This document shows, one piece after another, positions 21,254 to 22,629 of a stretch of DNA of 22,629 nt. Location: positions 1-22,629 of IMG/VR virus record IMGVR_UViG_3300048839_000550. The stretch is one strand, 5' to 3'. Position numbers and translations under genes: made by a program. The notes under the pieces are model-generated. The model saw only the letters and a program-made list of their open reading frames with translations, ran no database searches and was not told where the DNA came from. The first letter of the stretch is position 1; each line of letters begins with the position of its first letter. Source of the DNA: a virus.

Positions 21254-21913
21254 TCAGAACGCAATGTCGTCGTCCTCGTCGTCGGCCGGCTTCGCCTTCG
21301 GCTTCTTGCCGGAGCTGTTGCCGTTGCTGACGCTGGTGCCGCCCTCGGACGACCCATGGACCTTGGTCCACTCGACGGACTTCTTGACCTGTTTCGCGAT
21401 CCACTCGGGGACGCTGGACGGGATGTCCTCCTCGGGGTCCAGCTCGTAAACGATCCCGTCCGACTCCGGGCGGATCCTGGGATCGTCCTCGTCGAGGCTG
21501 GTGAACGTCATCTCCTCGTACTTGGTTCCGGAGTCGGCCGTCTCGTGGACGACGTGCATCCGGCAGCCGGCGTCCAGGAGCAGCGTGACGTCATAGCCTT
21601 CCTTGGCCTCCTCGTCGGTGAAGTTGCGGCCCAGGATGCCCTCGACGACCTGCCGCAGCTTGGCCTTGGTGCCGTTCTTCTGCTTGCCGAACCGCAGGGG
21701 ATAGAACCCGCTGTACTTCAGCGGCTTGCCGTCCTCATCCTTGACCGGGCCGTTCTTCCTGTGCAGCTCGAACTCCAGGATGATCTTGTGGCTGGGCTCC
21801 CACCGTTCGCTGGCCTGGGTGCCGATGTCGTAGACACCCACGCAGACGCCGAAATACTTGCCCGCGGGGACCAGCTTGCGGGCCTCACCCTTGGCCGTTG
21901 CCATGATCGCCAT
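21254..21913 (-). CDS. Phage replication protein, SSB-like (NGO0469-type)
   Basis: A 219-residue protein from the ATG at 21913, with GGAAAGAG about 8-9 bases before; the ATG at 21904 is an alternative. The layout VPAGKYFGVCVGVYDIGTQ, then HKIILEFELHRKNG, then LRQVVEGILGRNFTDEEA and a C-terminal PEWIAKQVKKSVEW fits what I recall of the phage replication initiation family named after NGO0469. The last 9 residues (DDEDDDIAF) form an acidic tip ending in a hydrophobic residue, as in single-stranded-DNA-binding proteins (DDDIPF). Probably binds single-stranded DNA at the replication fork and recruits the primase-helicase. Family from memory; tail seen directly. Confidence 0.7.
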   Translation of the reverse strand: MAIMATAKGEARKLVPAGKYFGVCVGVYDIGTQASERWEPSHKIILEFELHRKNGPVKDEDGKPLKYSGFYPLRFGKQKNGTKAKLRQVVEGILGRNFTDEEAKEGYDVTLLLDAGCRMHVVHETADSGTKYEEMTFTSLDEDDPRIRPESDGIVYELDPEEDIPSSVPEWIAKQVKKSVEWTKVHGSSEGGTSVSNGNSSGKKPKAKPADDEDDDIAF

Positions 21914-21972
21914 GATTGAATCTCTTTCCGTGTTCTGGGGTCTGGGAGTCTGGGAATCAGGTCAGGATTGAA

Positions 21973-22629
21973 TCACGCTTGGATATCTAGGCTGACGATT
22001 TTAATGCGGTTCGTCCTGCGGCCACGGTTCAACGCCTCGATAACGCCGCTGGCCCACACCCGCTCACCACCCTTGGCATAAAACGCGCAGGCTCTAGCGA
22101 TGGCATCAAGAATCCCCTTGTTTCCAAGGTTGATGATCGCGACCCGCCAAGGATTTTTGAGCAGCGATACGCTTGAACCGGCAAGCGAACTCTCGATAAA
22201 CCATGTCGCCCCCATGACCCGCTCGTAAAGCGGCCCACCGTTGGCGATCAGAAGCCAAAGCGGCCAAATTTGCTTAAGCAATTCGGGATTACTTGCTGCA
22301 TACTTCAGCAGCGTGGTGACTGCCTTGATGTAAGGCTCACCTGACGTCGGCTGGGATGAAATTCGATATCCCGCCCTGGTAATGAGATTGTGAACCAGGA
22401 GTGCGGAATCATCCTCGATCGTCAGCAATGCCTTAAACTTGTCGATTCCCGTGAGAGGCTTGCGGAGCGTGTTTGCTCCAAGAAACCCTTTTGCTTCCTG
22501 CTTAAGCTCAAGGGCATCGAATACAATGCAAGGCAAGTCTTTAATGTCGCTGCGGCGCATTGCTGCGTCTCGACGATGCTGTCCATCGGTTGCCCACAAC
22601 GTCCCATCGGGCCGCTTGCTGACGATCAG
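21973..22629 (-). CDS. ParB-like nuclease-domain protein (5' end off window)
   Basis: The frame runs from the right edge to the TGA at 21973, giving at least 218 residues. The first residues (LIVSKRPDGTLWATDGQHRRDAAMRR) carry the ParB/Srx motif DGQHR followed by a helix, matching ParB-like families common in phages (also the DUF6551 group). The rest is helical (FKALLTIEDDSALLVHNLITRAGY, ILDAIARACAFYAKGG) with no clear HTH visible. It has more AT-rich third positions and more lysine than its neighbours, suggesting separate origin. The start is missing. DNA segregation, transcription control or nuclease roles are all possible. Confidence 0.75.
   Translation of the reverse strand: MIVSKRPDGTLWATDGQHRRDAAMRRSDIKDLPCIVFDALELKQEAKGFLGANTLRKPLTGIDKFKALLTIEDDSALLVHNLITRAGYRISSQPTSGEPYIKAVTTLLKYAASNPELLKQIWPLWLLIANGGPLYERVMGATWFIESSLAGSSVSLLKNPWRVAIINLGNKGILDAIARACAFYAKGGERVWASGVIEALNRGRRTNRIKIVSLDIQA

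Overview
This window looks like part of the genome of a temperate tailed phage (Caudoviricetes) with high GC. Nearly every gene lies on the minus strand; the clear exception is a plus-strand tyrosine integrase. The host is probably a planctomycete, but that rests on how the protein families look to me (protease-capsid fusion, C39-like secreted protein, integrase N-terminus) and not on any search. Many genes are joined by ATGA, GTGA or TGATG stop/start overlaps or gaps of a few bases. Several real starts are GTG codons with good Shine-Dalgarno (SD) sequences.

Right part (22629 to 15399, minus strand): early and replication genes. In order: a ParB-like protein cut by the window edge, an SSB-like or NGO0469-type replication protein, a primase-SF3 helicase, a non-coding block with nine copies of a 9-bp motif (origin candidate), a small hypothetical protein, a metallopeptidase-like protein, a small membrane peptide, a DUF3310 protein, two overlapping small ORFs, a RusA resolvase, an excisionase-type HTH protein, and a small protein behind a strong promoter.

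Centre (about 14100 to 15460): integration module. The 3' half of a tRNA-Phe(GAA) gene lies between paired direct repeats placed exactly 200 bp apart, followed by the integrase. Phage genes lie on both sides of this core, so I read it as an uninterrupted attP: the sequence would come from an unintegrated phage genome and not a prophage end.

Left part (14051 to 1, minus strand): late genes. Small HTH and membrane proteins come first, then an atypical tRNA-Met, then a five-gene coupled cassette of membrane and secreted proteins that includes a C39/papain-like cysteine peptidase candidate. After these come the large terminase, a sigma-region-2-like small protein, several beta-rich tail or decoration proteins, the portal, a prohead protease-major capsid fusion, and a glycosyltransferase-methyltransferase fusion running off the left edge. 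I recognise no endolysin and no CI-type repressor in the window.
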